From CBDAUN01 sp965214615 (GTDB lineage: Bacteria > Pseudomonadota > Gammaproteobacteria > Arenicellales > JAJDZL01): 64,000 bases of DNA. Position numbers and translations under genes: made by a program. Shown here in pieces: positions 8,837 to 17,980 of this stretch; the first letter of the stretch is position 1, and each line of letters begins with the position of its first letter. Location: assembly GCA_965214615.1 (NCBI GenBank), contig OZ243952.1, positions 3,038,001 to 3,102,000 of the forward strand, given 5' to 3'. The notes under the pieces are model-generated. The model saw only the letters and a program-made list of their open reading frames with translations, had not been told where the DNA came from and searched no databases.

Positions 8837-9351
8837 TTTGCTCCACTCCTTATCAAACGAAATTATCTAGTAGGAATTTTGTATTTTAATCAACCCACTT
8901 TGCGCAGTTCAATGTATTTGCATCCCATTGCGAAATCTGAGGCAAATATCGACTTGTTTTTGCGCAAATCAAGCGACATGAGGACACAATGCGGCGCCCA
9001 TTGCCGGAAAGGAGGTTATGACACTTCAGGGGCTGCAAGGCGCATCCAGCCGTCAACGCCGCCGAATCGCCGGCAGTCAATGGCATGGCGCCGGATCGAT
9101 AACAAACGCAATAGGTGCCTGACTGATAGTGGTATATTGTATACATCAATAGCGAAGTCGCTGCCAGCAGGCGGGCGGCGACGGGATTTGACGGCGCTTT
9201 GCTGTCGTTTGACCGCAAACGGAAATTGCAAGCGTCTCATAGCGCACGCAAAACCCTATAATGTCGCTCGTCAAAATTACGGCAGCCATAGGCGCTCGCG
9301 CCATTTGTATCAGGGCGACGAAGCGTCAACATACAGCGATCAATTCTCCAA
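8837..9351. other. Intergenic control region between divergent pot and formate dehydrogenase operons
   Basis: This 515-base stretch holds the promoters of two divergent operons. Seen directly: a perfect 8-base palindrome TGTATACA at 9138-9145, a perfect -10 hexamer TATAAT at 9257-9262 without a good -35 at normal spacing, and two TTTGAC boxes at about 9187 and 9208. A short frame of 34 codons beginning ATG at 9018, 2 bases after a strong AGGAGG, ends at 9122; its spacing is too short for good translation and it matches nothing known. No longer gene is convincing here. Confidence 0.6.
9136..9146. promoter_or_regulatory. Candidate GntR/FadR-type operator
   Basis: ATTGTATACAT contains the perfect palindrome TGTATACA. 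Members of the FadR branch of GntR regulators commonly bind T-x-GT-x-AC-x-A palindromes of this form. It lies about 115 bases upstream of the TATAAT box that precedes the formate dehydrogenase genes. No gntR gene is visible in the window, so the assignment rests only on the motif. Confidence 0.3.
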
Positions 9352-11058
9352 ATGGAATCACAACCATCAAACGTAGTTAAGTTGCGCAATCCGGGCCGGG
9401 GCAAGCGTCGTACTTCGGCGACGCCCAAAGGCAGGCAGCCAAGCGCAGAAGCACTTTCGCAAATCAGCGAACTTCTAGGCGATGCGCCGTTGCGGCGCGA
9501 CTTGCTGATTGAGCACCTGCACGCAATTCAGGACGCATACGGCTTCCTGCGCGCAGATCACCTGGCCGCACTCGCGAGCCTGATGCGCCTGGCGCTTGCC
9601 GAAGTGTACGAAACAGCGACGTTCTATGCGCATTTCGACATTGTCGACGACGATGACGGTCCTCAGCCGACAGTGACAGTGCGCGTCTGCGACAGTCTGA
9701 CATGCGAATTGTTTGGCGCCCAGAAGCTGATCGAAACGCTTGAACACCAATCCGCTGATCACGTGCGTATCGTGAGGGCACCGTGCATGGGCCGCTGCGA
9801 CACGGCGCCGGTCGCCGAAGTCGGGCACCGCCACGTGGATCGCGCAACCGCCGAAAGTGTCTCCGAAGCGGTATCCAGCAAGCGCTTCGAACCGGTCGTT
9901 CCCGAATATCAGGCACTGGATGACTACCGAGCCGGCGGCGGATACCGGCTCCTGCAAGAATGCCTGGATGCAAGCCGCAGTCGCGATGAATTGGTCGAAC
10001 TGTTCAAGGGCTCCGCCCTGAGAGGGCTGGGAGGCGCCGGATTTCCCACAGGGCTGAAGTGGCAGATCGTTCGAGGCTACGACGGTCCCCGGATGATGGC
10101 AGTCAATGCCGACGAGGGCGAGCCCGGCACATTCAAGGATCGCCATTATCTGGAACGCGAACCGCACCGGTTTCTCGAAGGGATGCTGATCGCCGCCTGG
10201 GTGGTCGAGGCGGAAACAACCTATATCTATCTGCGCGACGAATACCCGGCGGCAAGAAAAATCCTGATTGCCGAAATTGACGCCTTGCGTCAGGCCGGCA
10301 TCGGCACCCATACGCAAATTCAATTGCGCCGCGGTGCAGGTGCCTATATCTGCGGCGAAGAGTCTTCGATGCTCGAGTCCATCGAGGGCAAGCGCGGACT
10401 GCCGCGGCACCGGCCTCCGTATGTTGCCGAAAACGGCCTGTTCGGCCGCCCTACGCTGGTGCAGAATGTCGAAACCCTCTACTGGGTGCGCGATATCGCG
10501 CAAAAAGGCCCGCAATGGTTCGAAAACCACGGCCGAAACGGCGGCAAGGGGCTGCGCAGCTACTCGGTTTCGGGGCGGGTCGCACAGCCGGGCGTAAAAC
10601 TCGCTCCAGCAGGAATCACTGTGCGCGAACTGATCGATGAATACAGCGGCGGAATGGCCCCGGGGCATGCCTTTGCCGCCTATCTGCCAGGCGGCGCGTC
10701 CGGCGGCATCCTGCCTGCTTCACTGGACAGCCTGCCGCTCGATTTCGGCACTCTGGACGACTACGGATGCTTCGTCGGCTCCCATGCCGTAGTGATTCTC
10801 AGCGACCAGGACTCGGTCAAGGATGCCGCATTGAATTTGATGAAGTTCTTTGAAGACGAAAGCTGCGGTCAGTGTACGCCCTGCCGTCTCGGCACCCAAA
10901 AGGCGGTAAAATTGATGGAAAACGAGCATTGGGACGAGCCATTGCTGCGCGATCTGGGCCAGGTCATGACCGATGCGTCAATCTGCGGCCTGGGTCAGGC
11001 TGCGGCCAATCCGCTTGTGTCAATCTTTAGATATTTTCGCGGCGACCTGCAATGTTGA
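9352..11058 (+). CDS. fdsB: NAD-dependent formate dehydrogenase, fused gamma-beta subunit (NuoE-NuoF type)
   Basis: Diaphorase part of a soluble formate dehydrogenase: takes electrons from the alpha subunit and reduces NAD+. The 568-residue protein fuses two modules that are often separate genes (fdsG and fdsB). Residues 30-180 are NuoE-like with a [2Fe-2S] site at Cys113, Cys118, Cys145 and Cys149. Residues 200-568 are NuoF-like, with GLGGAGFPTG (225-234), ADEGEPGTFKDR, GAGAYICGEESS (FMN/NADH site), and a [4Fe-4S] site at Cys505, Cys508, Cys511 and Cys545. Its end overlaps the alpha-subunit start by 7 bases, pointing to translational coupling. Partners make it a formate rather than a hydrogen or NADH enzyme. 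Confidence 0.93.
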   Translation: MESQPSNVVKLRNPGRGKRRTSATPKGRQPSAEALSQISELLGDAPLRRDLLIEHLHAIQDAYGFLRADHLAALASLMRLALAEVYETATFYAHFDIVDDDDGPQPTVTVRVCDSLTCELFGAQKLIETLEHQSADHVRIVRAPCMGRCDTAPVAEVGHRHVDRATAESVSEAVSSKRFEPVVPEYQALDDYRAGGGYRLLQECLDASRSRDELVELFKGSALRGLGGAGFPTGLKWQIVRGYDGPRMMAVNADEGEPGTFKDRHYLEREPHRFLEGMLIAAWVVEAETTYIYLRDEYPAARKILIAEIDALRQAGIGTHTQIQLRRGAGAYICGEESSMLESIEGKRGLPRHRPPYVAENGLFGRPTLVQNVETLYWVRDIAQKGPQWFENHGRNGGKGLRSYSVSGRVAQPGVKLAPAGITVRELIDEYSGGMAPGHAFAAYLPGGASGGILPASLDSLPLDFGTLDDYGCFVGSHAVVILSDQDSVKDAALNLMKFFEDESCGQCTPCRLGTQKAVKLMENEHWDEPLLRDLGQVMTDASICGLGQAAANPLVSIFRYFRGDLQC

Positions 11059-13817
11059 AGTCAGCTACAATCGAATTTGAATTGGACGGCGCTAAAGTCG
11101 AGGCCTGGCCGGGCGAATCGATCTGGGAAGTCAGCGACCGGCTGAATTCGCGCCTGCCGCACCTTTGCCATCATCCGCAGCCAGGCTACCGCGCCGACGG
11201 GAACTGCAGGGCCTGCATGGTCGAAATCGAGGGCGAACGCGTGCTTGCCGCTTCGTGCATCCGCACGCCGACGCCGGACATGAAGGTCAAGACCCAAAGC
11301 GAGCGGGCGGAATCGGCACGCGCCATGGTTTTCGAAATGCTCGCAGCCGACCAGCCGGCGCGCGAATCCAGCCATGATCCGCAATCGCGCTTCTGGACCT
11401 GGGCGGAAAAACTCGAAACAAGAACCGACCGGCTGCCGGGAAGGCCGACCCCTGCCCCGGATCCCAGCCACATCGCGATGAACGTGTATCTGGATGCGTG
11501 CATTCACTGCACGCTGTGCGTGCGCGCCTGCCGCGAGGTGCAGGTAAACGATGTCATCGGCATGGCGCAGCGCGGGCATCTGTCCAAGGTCGTGTTTGAT
11601 TTTGACGACCCGATGGGCAACAGTACCTGCGTGGCATGCGGCGAATGCGTTCAAGCCTGTCCGACCGGCGCGCTGGTAGAAAGCGCATTTGTCGATGAAG
11701 CCGGCAAGGCGCTTGAACTGGACATCGACGAGGTCGACAGTATCTGTCCGTACTGCGGCGTGGGCTGCCAGATCACCTATCAGATCCATGAAAACGAAAT
11801 CCTTGCCGTTCAGGGGCGAAGCGGTCCTGCCAACAAGAACCGGCTGTGCGTCAAAGGACGCTTCGGATTCGATTATGTCACGCACCCGAACCGTCTGACC
11901 GAGCCGCTGATTCGCCGCGACGATGCGCCCAAGCGCGCAGACTTGGACATCGACCCGGCCAAGGCGCATACGTACTTTCGCACTGCCACATGGGAAGAGG
12001 CGCTGGACCGGGCGGCCGAAGGATTCGTACGCATCCGCAATGAGTCGGGACCCAGGGGGCTGGCCGGATTCGGATCGGCCAAGGGATCGAACGAAGAGGC
12101 CTATCTGGTGCAGAAACTGGTGCGTACCGGATTCGGCACCAACAACGTGGACCACTGCACCCGCCTGTGTCATGCTTCATCCGTTGCCGCGCTGCTCGAG
12201 GGGATTGGCTCCGGTGCAGTCACTGCGCCGTTTACAGCATGCGAAGATTCCGATGCGATCATTGTCATCGGTGCGAATCCCACTGAAAACCATCCGGTCG
12301 CTGCGACATTTTTCAAGCAGGCAGCCAAGCAAGGCAAATCGCTGATCGTCATGGATCCCAGAGGCACAGGGCTGGCGCGGCATGCCGCGCACATGCTTCA
12401 GTTCAATCCAGGGTCCGATGTGGCAATGCTGAATGCGCTGATTCACGTCATCATCACCGAGGACCTGTACGACAAGGACTATGTCAGTCAGTTTACCGAG
12501 GGGTTTGAAAACCTGCGCAGCCACATCGCAGATTTTTCTCCCGAATCCATGGCGCAAGTGTGCGGCATCGATGCCGACGAACTGCGGGCGGTGGCTCGCA
12601 CGTTTGCGACAGCCGAACGCGGAATCATCTTCTGGGGCATGGGCATCTCGCAGCACACGCACGGCACCGACAACGCCCGCTGCCTGATCGCTCTGGCGGC
12701 CGTCACCGGAAACGTCGGCAAGCCGGGTACCGGTCTGCATCCGCTTCGAGGGCAGAACAATGTTCAAGGCGCATCGGATGCCGGGCTAATTCCGATGATG
12801 CTTCCCGACTACCAGCATGTGGAGACGGAAAACCTTCGCGCCCGGTTCGAGGATGCCTGGGGCACTTCGCTCGACCCTGTCAAGGGCCTGACTGTAGTTG
12901 AAATTATGGATTCGATACACGCAGGAACCATTCGCGGACTGTATGTCATGGGCGAGAATCCGGCAATGTCGGACCCCGATGTGCAGCATGCGCGAGGCGC
13001 GCTGGCTTCGCTGGACCACCTGGTGGTGCAGGACCTGTTTCTGACTGAGACCGCATTTCATGCGGATGTCATTCTGCCGGCATCGGCCTGGCCGGAAAAG
13101 GACGGCACGGTGACCAATACGAATCGTCAGGTTCAGATGGGCCGGGCTGCGCTGGATTTGCCCGGCGATGCGAGACAGGACTGGTGGATCGTTCAGGAAC
13201 TTGCGCGGCGAATCGGCCTTGACTGGAACTATGCCCATCCTTCGGATGTCTATGCGGAAATGGCCGGCGTCATGCCTTCGCTTGACAATATCTCCTGGCA
13301 AAGGGTGGACCGGGAATATTCGGTAACCTATCCGTCGGAGGCGCCGGATGCGCCAGGCAGCGATATCGTATTCGGCGACGGCTTTCCTACCGCAAGCGGC
13401 CGTGCCAGGCTGGTTCCTGCAAGCCTGGTCAGTCCGGACGAACAGCCTGATCAGGCATACCCGATGGTATTGACCACGGGCCGACAGCTTGAGCACTGGC
13501 ATACCGGCTCGATGACCCGGCGGACGAAAGTCCTGGACAGCATCGAACCTGAAGCCGTAGCGAGCATGTCGCGCGGGCAGCTTGAATCGCTGGGCGTGCA
13601 ATCCGGCGACATGGTTCGCGTCATCACGCGGCGCGGTGCGATTGAGCTGAAGTCGCGCTGTGACGGCGCCGTTCCCGACGGCGTAGTGTTCATCCCTTTC
13701 TGCTATGCCGAAGCGGCTGCCAACGTTCTGACCAATCCGGCACTTGATCCGGTAGGCAAGATACCCGAGTTCAAATATTGCGCTGCGCGGGTGGAACCTG
13801 CTTGTCAGCCGCAATAG
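11052..13817 (+). CDS. fdsA: Formate dehydrogenase alpha subunit (molybdopterin, Cys form)
   Basis: Catalytic subunit oxidising formate to CO2. The 921 residues show, in order: a NuoG-like [2Fe-2S] domain (Cys39, 52, 55, 69), a two-cluster ferredoxin domain (Cys150/153/156/160 and Cys193/196/199/203), a further [4Fe-4S] site (Cys232/235/239/266), then the bis-MGD domain. In VDHCTRLCHASS the second Cys (373) sits where selenocysteine ligates the metal in E. coli FdhF; the codon is an ordinary Cys codon, so no Sec machinery is needed. ASAWPEKDGTVTNTNRQVQ is a further family block. No fdhD or fdsC maturation gene follows, so those must lie elsewhere. Confidence 0.95.
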   Translation: MLKSATIEFELDGAKVEAWPGESIWEVSDRLNSRLPHLCHHPQPGYRADGNCRACMVEIEGERVLAASCIRTPTPDMKVKTQSERAESARAMVFEMLAADQPARESSHDPQSRFWTWAEKLETRTDRLPGRPTPAPDPSHIAMNVYLDACIHCTLCVRACREVQVNDVIGMAQRGHLSKVVFDFDDPMGNSTCVACGECVQACPTGALVESAFVDEAGKALELDIDEVDSICPYCGVGCQITYQIHENEILAVQGRSGPANKNRLCVKGRFGFDYVTHPNRLTEPLIRRDDAPKRADLDIDPAKAHTYFRTATWEEALDRAAEGFVRIRNESGPRGLAGFGSAKGSNEEAYLVQKLVRTGFGTNNVDHCTRLCHASSVAALLEGIGSGAVTAPFTACEDSDAIIVIGANPTENHPVAATFFKQAAKQGKSLIVMDPRGTGLARHAAHMLQFNPGSDVAMLNALIHVIITEDLYDKDYVSQFTEGFENLRSHIADFSPESMAQVCGIDADELRAVARTFATAERGIIFWGMGISQHTHGTDNARCLIALAAVTGNVGKPGTGLHPLRGQNNVQGASDAGLIPMMLPDYQHVETENLRARFEDAWGTSLDPVKGLTVVEIMDSIHAGTIRGLYVMGENPAMSDPDVQHARGALASLDHLVVQDLFLTETAFHADVILPASAWPEKDGTVTNTNRQVQMGRAALDLPGDARQDWWIVQELARRIGLDWNYAHPSDVYAEMAGVMPSLDNISWQRVDREYSVTYPSEAPDAPGSDIVFGDGFPTASGRARLVPASLVSPDEQPDQAYPMVLTTGRQLEHWHTGSMTRRTKVLDSIEPEAVASMSRGQLESLGVQSGDMVRVITRRGAIELKSRCDGAVPDGVVFIPFCYAEAAANVLTNPALDPVGKIPEFKYCAARVEPACQPQ

Positions 13818-13902
13818 GCGCTTGCTGAAACGCAGTTCCGCGCAAGCTGCTGCAAGAATATAATCAGGCTTCTACGAGCACCTTCCGAGCGGCCTGGAAC
13901 AC

Positions 13903-15459
13903 ATGAACACAGCAATTGAACAGATTGCGCGACCGCGGCGAGTACGCCGCCGCGCGCAGCGACTTACTGAATCGGCTTCCGCTCAAAGCCCGGTTATTAT
14001 TGCCGGGCTGAAACGAGACATTCCGCCCTACGCCATGATGAGCGAAGAGGGGCTCGACATCATCGAAGGCAAAACCGAAGAACTGCTTCAGGAAGTGGGC
14101 ATTGAGTTTCGCGGCGACGATGTCGCGCTGGAGCTTTGGCGCGAGGCTGGCGCCGATGTGAAGGGAGAGCGGGTTCGCTTCGACAAGGGGCACGTCAGAG
14201 ACATCATCACCAAGACTGCGCCCGGCACCTTTGTTCAGCATGCCAGGAATCCGCAGCGCTCGGTGAGGCTGGGCGGAGATCACATGATATTTGCCCCGGC
14301 CTACGGATCGCCGTTCGTATCCGACCTTGATCAGGGGCGCCGGTACGGGACGCTTGCGGATTTTGAAAATCTGGTTAAACTGGCCTACGCGTCGCCGTGG
14401 CTGCATTCCTCGGGCGGAACAATCTGCGAGCCGGTAGACATACCGGTGAACAAGCGGCATCTGGACATGGTGTATGCACACATGCGCTACTCTGATATGC
14501 CGTTCATGGGATCTGTCACGACTCGCGACCGCGCCATAGATTCCGTTGAAATGACCCGCATCCTTTTCGGCAGCGATTTTGTCGATTCCAACTGCGTGAT
14601 CATGGGCAATATCAACATGAATTCGCCTTTGGTCTACGACGGTGCGATGTCGGGTGCGCTGCGCGCGTATTCTGAAGCAAACCAGTGTCCTGTCGTCGTG
14701 CCTTTTGTGCTTGGCGGCGCCACCGGTCCGGTCACGGTTGCAGGCTGCATTGCTCAATCGCTGGCCGAAGTCATGGTCGGAGTGGCGCTCGGACAGCTGG
14801 TACGGCCGGGTTCGCCTGCTGTTTTCGGCAATTTTGTCACCACGGTCAATATGCGGGCAGGGGCGCCTTCATTCGGCACCCCTGAATCGGTCACAGCATC
14901 GTATGTGGTGGGGCAGCTCGCACGTCGGTTCGATATTCCGCTTCGATGCAGCGGAGGATTTACCAGTTCTCAGACCGTAGACGCTCAGTCAACCAATGAA
15001 AGTGTCAATGCGCTGAATGCGGCGATACTTTGCGGCGCACACTTTGTTCTGCACGCAGCGGGATGGATGGAGAGCGCTTTGACGATGAGCTATGAGAAGA
15101 TGATGATTGATGCCGACTACCTTGGTGCGCTGCACCGTTTCGTCAAAGGGGTCAGCGTTGACGAGGACCAATTTGCGACGAGCGCATTCGCAGAAATCGG
15201 TCCTGGCAATCATTTCTTCGGCGCATCGCATACGATGGAGCATTACGAGGATGCATTCTACGAATCGGAGCTGTTCAGTACGTTGTCCTACGAACAATGG
15301 CAGGACGAAGGCAGCCAGGATATCGCTCAGCGGGCAAACGCCAAGTGGAAGCGAATGCTTGAAACCTATCAGGAGCCTGGCATTGACTCGGGAATCGACG
15401 AAGCTTTGAAAGAGTTCATCGCGCGCCGCAAGAACGAGATGCCGGACACCTGGCACTAG
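13903..15459 (+). CDS. MttB/MtgB-family corrinoid-dependent methyltransferase, non-pyrrolysine
   Basis: Belongs to the trimethylamine methyltransferase family (COG5598, PF06253), which moves a methyl group from a quaternary or tertiary amine to a corrinoid protein. The 518-residue frame has no internal amber codon, so it is the non-pyrrolysine type; such members use compounds such as glycine betaine or related betaines. Family blocks are YAMMSEEGLDIIEGKTEELLQEVGIEF at the amino end, and GGATGPVTVAGCIAQSLAE and NMRAGAPSFGTPE in the barrel. It starts 85 bases after fdsA and is probably part of the same operon. No corrinoid protein or methyltransferase partner is adjacent, so the acceptor and substrate are unknown. 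A link to formate through C1 carriers is inference. Confidence 0.87.
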   Translation: MNTAIEQIARPRRVRRRAQRLTESASAQSPVIIAGLKRDIPPYAMMSEEGLDIIEGKTEELLQEVGIEFRGDDVALELWREAGADVKGERVRFDKGHVRDIITKTAPGTFVQHARNPQRSVRLGGDHMIFAPAYGSPFVSDLDQGRRYGTLADFENLVKLAYASPWLHSSGGTICEPVDIPVNKRHLDMVYAHMRYSDMPFMGSVTTRDRAIDSVEMTRILFGSDFVDSNCVIMGNINMNSPLVYDGAMSGALRAYSEANQCPVVVPFVLGGATGPVTVAGCIAQSLAEVMVGVALGQLVRPGSPAVFGNFVTTVNMRAGAPSFGTPESVTASYVVGQLARRFDIPLRCSGGFTSSQTVDAQSTNESVNALNAAILCGAHFVLHAAGWMESALTMSYEKMMIDADYLGALHRFVKGVSVDEDQFATSAFAEIGPGNHFFGASHTMEHYEDAFYESELFSTLSYEQWQDEGSQDIAQRANAKWKRMLETYQEPGIDSGIDEALKEFIARRKNEMPDTWH

Positions 15460-15797
15460 CCGGCGTCTGGCACTTTTTTCGAGGCGCAAGGATTTGCGTT
15501 AGTCTCCTGCGTCGGTTTGGATTGAAGGCAATCACCGAAGGTCTGGTCAGTCGTAGTGTCGCACCGTCTCGCACACTACGTTCTGAAATGCCTCACCGCT
15601 TGCCAACTGTGTGGCTGCCCATATCTTTCAATGTCGAAATCGCTGTCAATGGCGAAGGGAACCAATTTATTGGCTTTTGATTTTTCGCCGTCCTTTCCAG
15701 ACTGGGAAATGAAGCATTGGTCTGCCCACTCATTCATTTCCAAAGTTGGTTCATCCATTTTTCACTTTTGGTTGCTTTTCGTTTACTATTGACACGC
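15460..15797. other. Intergenic stretch between mttB-like gene and AAA+ gene
   Basis: No gene seen in these 338 bases. A six-T run at 15474-15479 closely follows the methyltransferase stop and could mark termination. The stop codon sits inside an imperfect direct repeat (GCCGG...CTGGCACT twice at about 15441-15473). An 8-bp stem CGTAGTGT/ACACTACG (15552-15559 with 15573-15580, 13-base loop) lies downstream and has no T-run. Base composition becomes more A+T-rich towards the AAA+ gene, marking the edge of the accessory patch. Confidence 0.5.
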
Positions 15798-17081
15798 ATG
15801 AACCAGAATCCTTTTCCGAAACCACCGCCGGCGATTCCATTACCTCTGGAAACGTGGCTGAGACGCCCAGACCGTGCCGAATCAGGGCGGGAGGCATTTT
15901 TTCGTGGACGCGATGCGGAATACAGCACTTTTCGTTCCGCAGTGACTGACCTTGGCGAAGGGGTTATCGGTGGAGGCACGATGGTTTTCCAAGGGGCACC
16001 AGGAGCTGGAAAATCGGCCTTGATGGCTGAGTGCATGGAAGCAGTGCAACACCATTCAGTCCCGGATGATCCCTGGGCCGCGGTTACAATCAAGCCGGAA
16101 ACTCTCAAATCCTCTGTCGATGTCGTTATGTTGCTGGTGGAGGCAGCCAATGAGGAACGCGAGCGACTTTCGAAGTCGGTATCCGGTATGCTCACTGGGA
16201 ATCTGGAGGAGTTGCTTGAACTAGGCCGGAAATTCTACAGAGAACTGTCAGAAAGGGGCGCTGGAATTGCCGGTGTAACCGTAGGAGGAAAGTCGGAATC
16301 CGCAGGAGGATCCGATACGAACACGGTTTCGGAGCGGATTTTCCGGAACGCTGCACCACTGTTGAAGAATCTTCGTCTGGTCGTCCTAGTCGACGAGGCT
16401 CAGAACATACCGGTGGAAAGCAGAACACGGGGCGTAGTGGACTGCCTGCACAACCCACCAGGGGGCATTGCTTTGGTGGCTGCCTTCTTCGGCTTGAGTG
16501 ACACACAGGACGTGTTGCGCCAGTGCGGCTTGTCGAGATTTGCCAGAGGACGGGTAGTGAATCTGGAATCCCTTTCGGAAGATGACACGGAAGACGCCAT
16601 CCGCAGCGCATTCGAAACATATGGTTTTACCGGTACACCAACAAACCGGGAAGCATGGGTGGACAGCCTGACGAAGCTGTCCCAGGGATGGCCGCAACAC
16701 ATAAACAGCGTTTCGGTCGCTGCAAGTCGCATCATCCGCGACAATGGCGGACGGATTTGTGCGCAATTCCTCCATACAGCTATGGCAGCAGCGGGAGAGT
16801 GCAAGAAAGAATACTACGCAGGCCGGTTGGCAGCCGGCTCCAAGCCGCCCTGGGTCTACCGAGAACTTGCCTTGGCTGCGAAAGCAAGGGGTGGAGTATT
16901 GGCATATGATGATCTCAGGCGATTTGCGGATGAACAAGAATTGGATGATTTTCTGACAAATGCCTTACACTCCGGACTGCTAGCCCCGATAAAAGATCTT
17001 CCCTATCACTACCGTGTTCCCATTCCTTCTTTCGAGGACTATTTGCAGGCACTGCCAGTTGAGCCGCCACAGCAAAATTAA
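15798..17081 (+). CDS. Orphan AAA+/ORC-like ATPase, paralog of the one at 56.3-57.7 kb
   Basis: A 427-residue P-loop ATPase of unknown role. Seen: an amino-terminal FFRGRDAE box, as in ORC/Cdc6- and AAA_16-like proteins; Walker A GAPGAGKS (66-73); Walker B LVVLVDEAQN; a sensor-like GLSRFARGRVVNLESLSEDD; and GWPQHINSVSVAASRII in the lid. The C-terminal part, ending VPIPSFEDYL, may be a small helix-turn-helix domain. The same landmarks in the same order occur in the minus-strand protein at 56333..57733, so the two are paralogs. The ATG at 15798 is preferred to an upstream in-frame ATG at 15717 that adds a hydrophobic stretch. It stands alone between the methyltransferase and Uma2 genes. DNA remodelling, replication or defence are all possible; none can be chosen. 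Confidence 0.75.
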   Translation: MNQNPFPKPPPAIPLPLETWLRRPDRAESGREAFFRGRDAEYSTFRSAVTDLGEGVIGGGTMVFQGAPGAGKSALMAECMEAVQHHSVPDDPWAAVTIKPETLKSSVDVVMLLVEAANEERERLSKSVSGMLTGNLEELLELGRKFYRELSERGAGIAGVTVGGKSESAGGSDTNTVSERIFRNAAPLLKNLRLVVLVDEAQNIPVESRTRGVVDCLHNPPGGIALVAAFFGLSDTQDVLRQCGLSRFARGRVVNLESLSEDDTEDAIRSAFETYGFTGTPTNREAWVDSLTKLSQGWPQHINSVSVAASRIIRDNGGRICAQFLHTAMAAAGECKKEYYAGRLAAGSKPPWVYRELALAAKARGGVLAYDDLRRFADEQELDDFLTNALHSGLLAPIKDLPYHYRVPIPSFEDYLQALPVEPPQQN

Positions 17082-17216
17082 GGAGTCAACCCGAGTGTTT
17101 TACTCCTAGTTGAACAGTCTTTAGGATTTGCGTTCCAAACCGAGGCGTCATTTGCTGATCGCGCGCACCACATAAGTCGAAACGGTGCCCATAACCGACT
17201 ATTTCCGCCTATTTCA

Positions 17217-17980
17217 ACTCAATTGACTTGTTGTCATTGAGGAACCGATAGAATAAACTGGGACAAGACAGTCATCGATTACAAGTCCCTGAATCAACCC
17301 TATGCCTAAGCAAACCGCCGCGCCAATTGTCCAAACAAAACCCGGAGCGACGTATCAGGATGTTCTTGATGCCCCGCCGCACAAGGTTGCCGAAATTATT
17401 GACGGAACGCTGTACCTCAACCCGAGACCCGCGCCACTGCACGCCGTAGCGTATGGAGGCATTTTTAAAAAACTTGGAACACTATTCGACGATGGAGGCG
17501 GAGGTCCAGGCGGTTGGCTAATAATCGGTGAACCGGAACTGCATCTAGGCAACGATGTTCTAGTACCCGACTTGGCGGGTTGGCGAAGGAGTCGCATGCC
17601 GACACTTCCTGACACTGCATACTTCGCCTTGGCTCCCGATTAGGTGTGCGAAGTGCTTTCACCTTCCACACAAAGGATCGACCGAAGACGCAAAAGTGCG
17701 GTATACGCGCGAGAGAAGATTCCATACATGTGGCTGATTGATCCGCTAAGGCATACTCTTGAAGCATATGAGCTTGAAGACGGACGGTGGGCAAATATCG
17801 ACTCGATTTGCGACGATGCGATTGTGTCGCTCCCGCCGTTTGACGCGGTAAGTTTTCCGCTCTCAGACTTGTGGGACAACTATGATTCCAAGACGGCGCA
17901 GGTGCGTCACCGGGCGGTTGCGGAACAGGCTCGTCCCGAATAAACCTAATCATTGTCCAAAGATATTCGAGCCAGACCGC
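17217..17980. repeat. Tandem duplication, unit 1 (promoter plus Uma2 gene)
   Basis: Left copy of a roughly 760-base duplication. Similarity begins about 85 bases before the gene (CAATTGACTTGTTG, then AAACTGG and CAAGACAGTCATCGA) and continues past the stop to ATCATTGTCCAAA. The copies differ at many third positions, so the duplication is not recent. Unit 2 is at about 18141-18920. Confidence 0.8.
17302..17943 (+). pseudogene. Uma2 family nuclease, broken by one nonsense codon
   Basis: The reading frame matches the intact copy at 18226..18867 along its whole length except for TAG at 17641-17643, where the intact copy has TGG (Trp114). The frame resumes immediately (VCEVLSPST...) and runs to the matching stop at 17941-17943. 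Translation would stop after codon 113: Asp90 of the presumed PD-(D/E)xK core is kept but the following Glu and Lys motifs are lost, so the short product should be inactive. An alternative is stop-codon readthrough. Gaps and frameshifts are absent, so decay is recent or the codon is tolerated. Confidence 0.85.

Noticed and set aside
8534..9376. A plus-strand frame running from inside the binding-protein gene to the fdsB start
   Set aside because: It overlaps a certain gene on the other strand for a third of its length and has no family features in the rest.
12161..12180. Possible selenocysteine position in the formate dehydrogenase alpha subunit
   Set aside because: The codon for the metal ligand (residue 373) is a normal Cys codon; no in-frame TGA is present.
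13903..15459. Possible pyrrolysine methyltransferase
   Set aside because: No in-frame TAG within the gene, so it is the non-pyrrolysine type.
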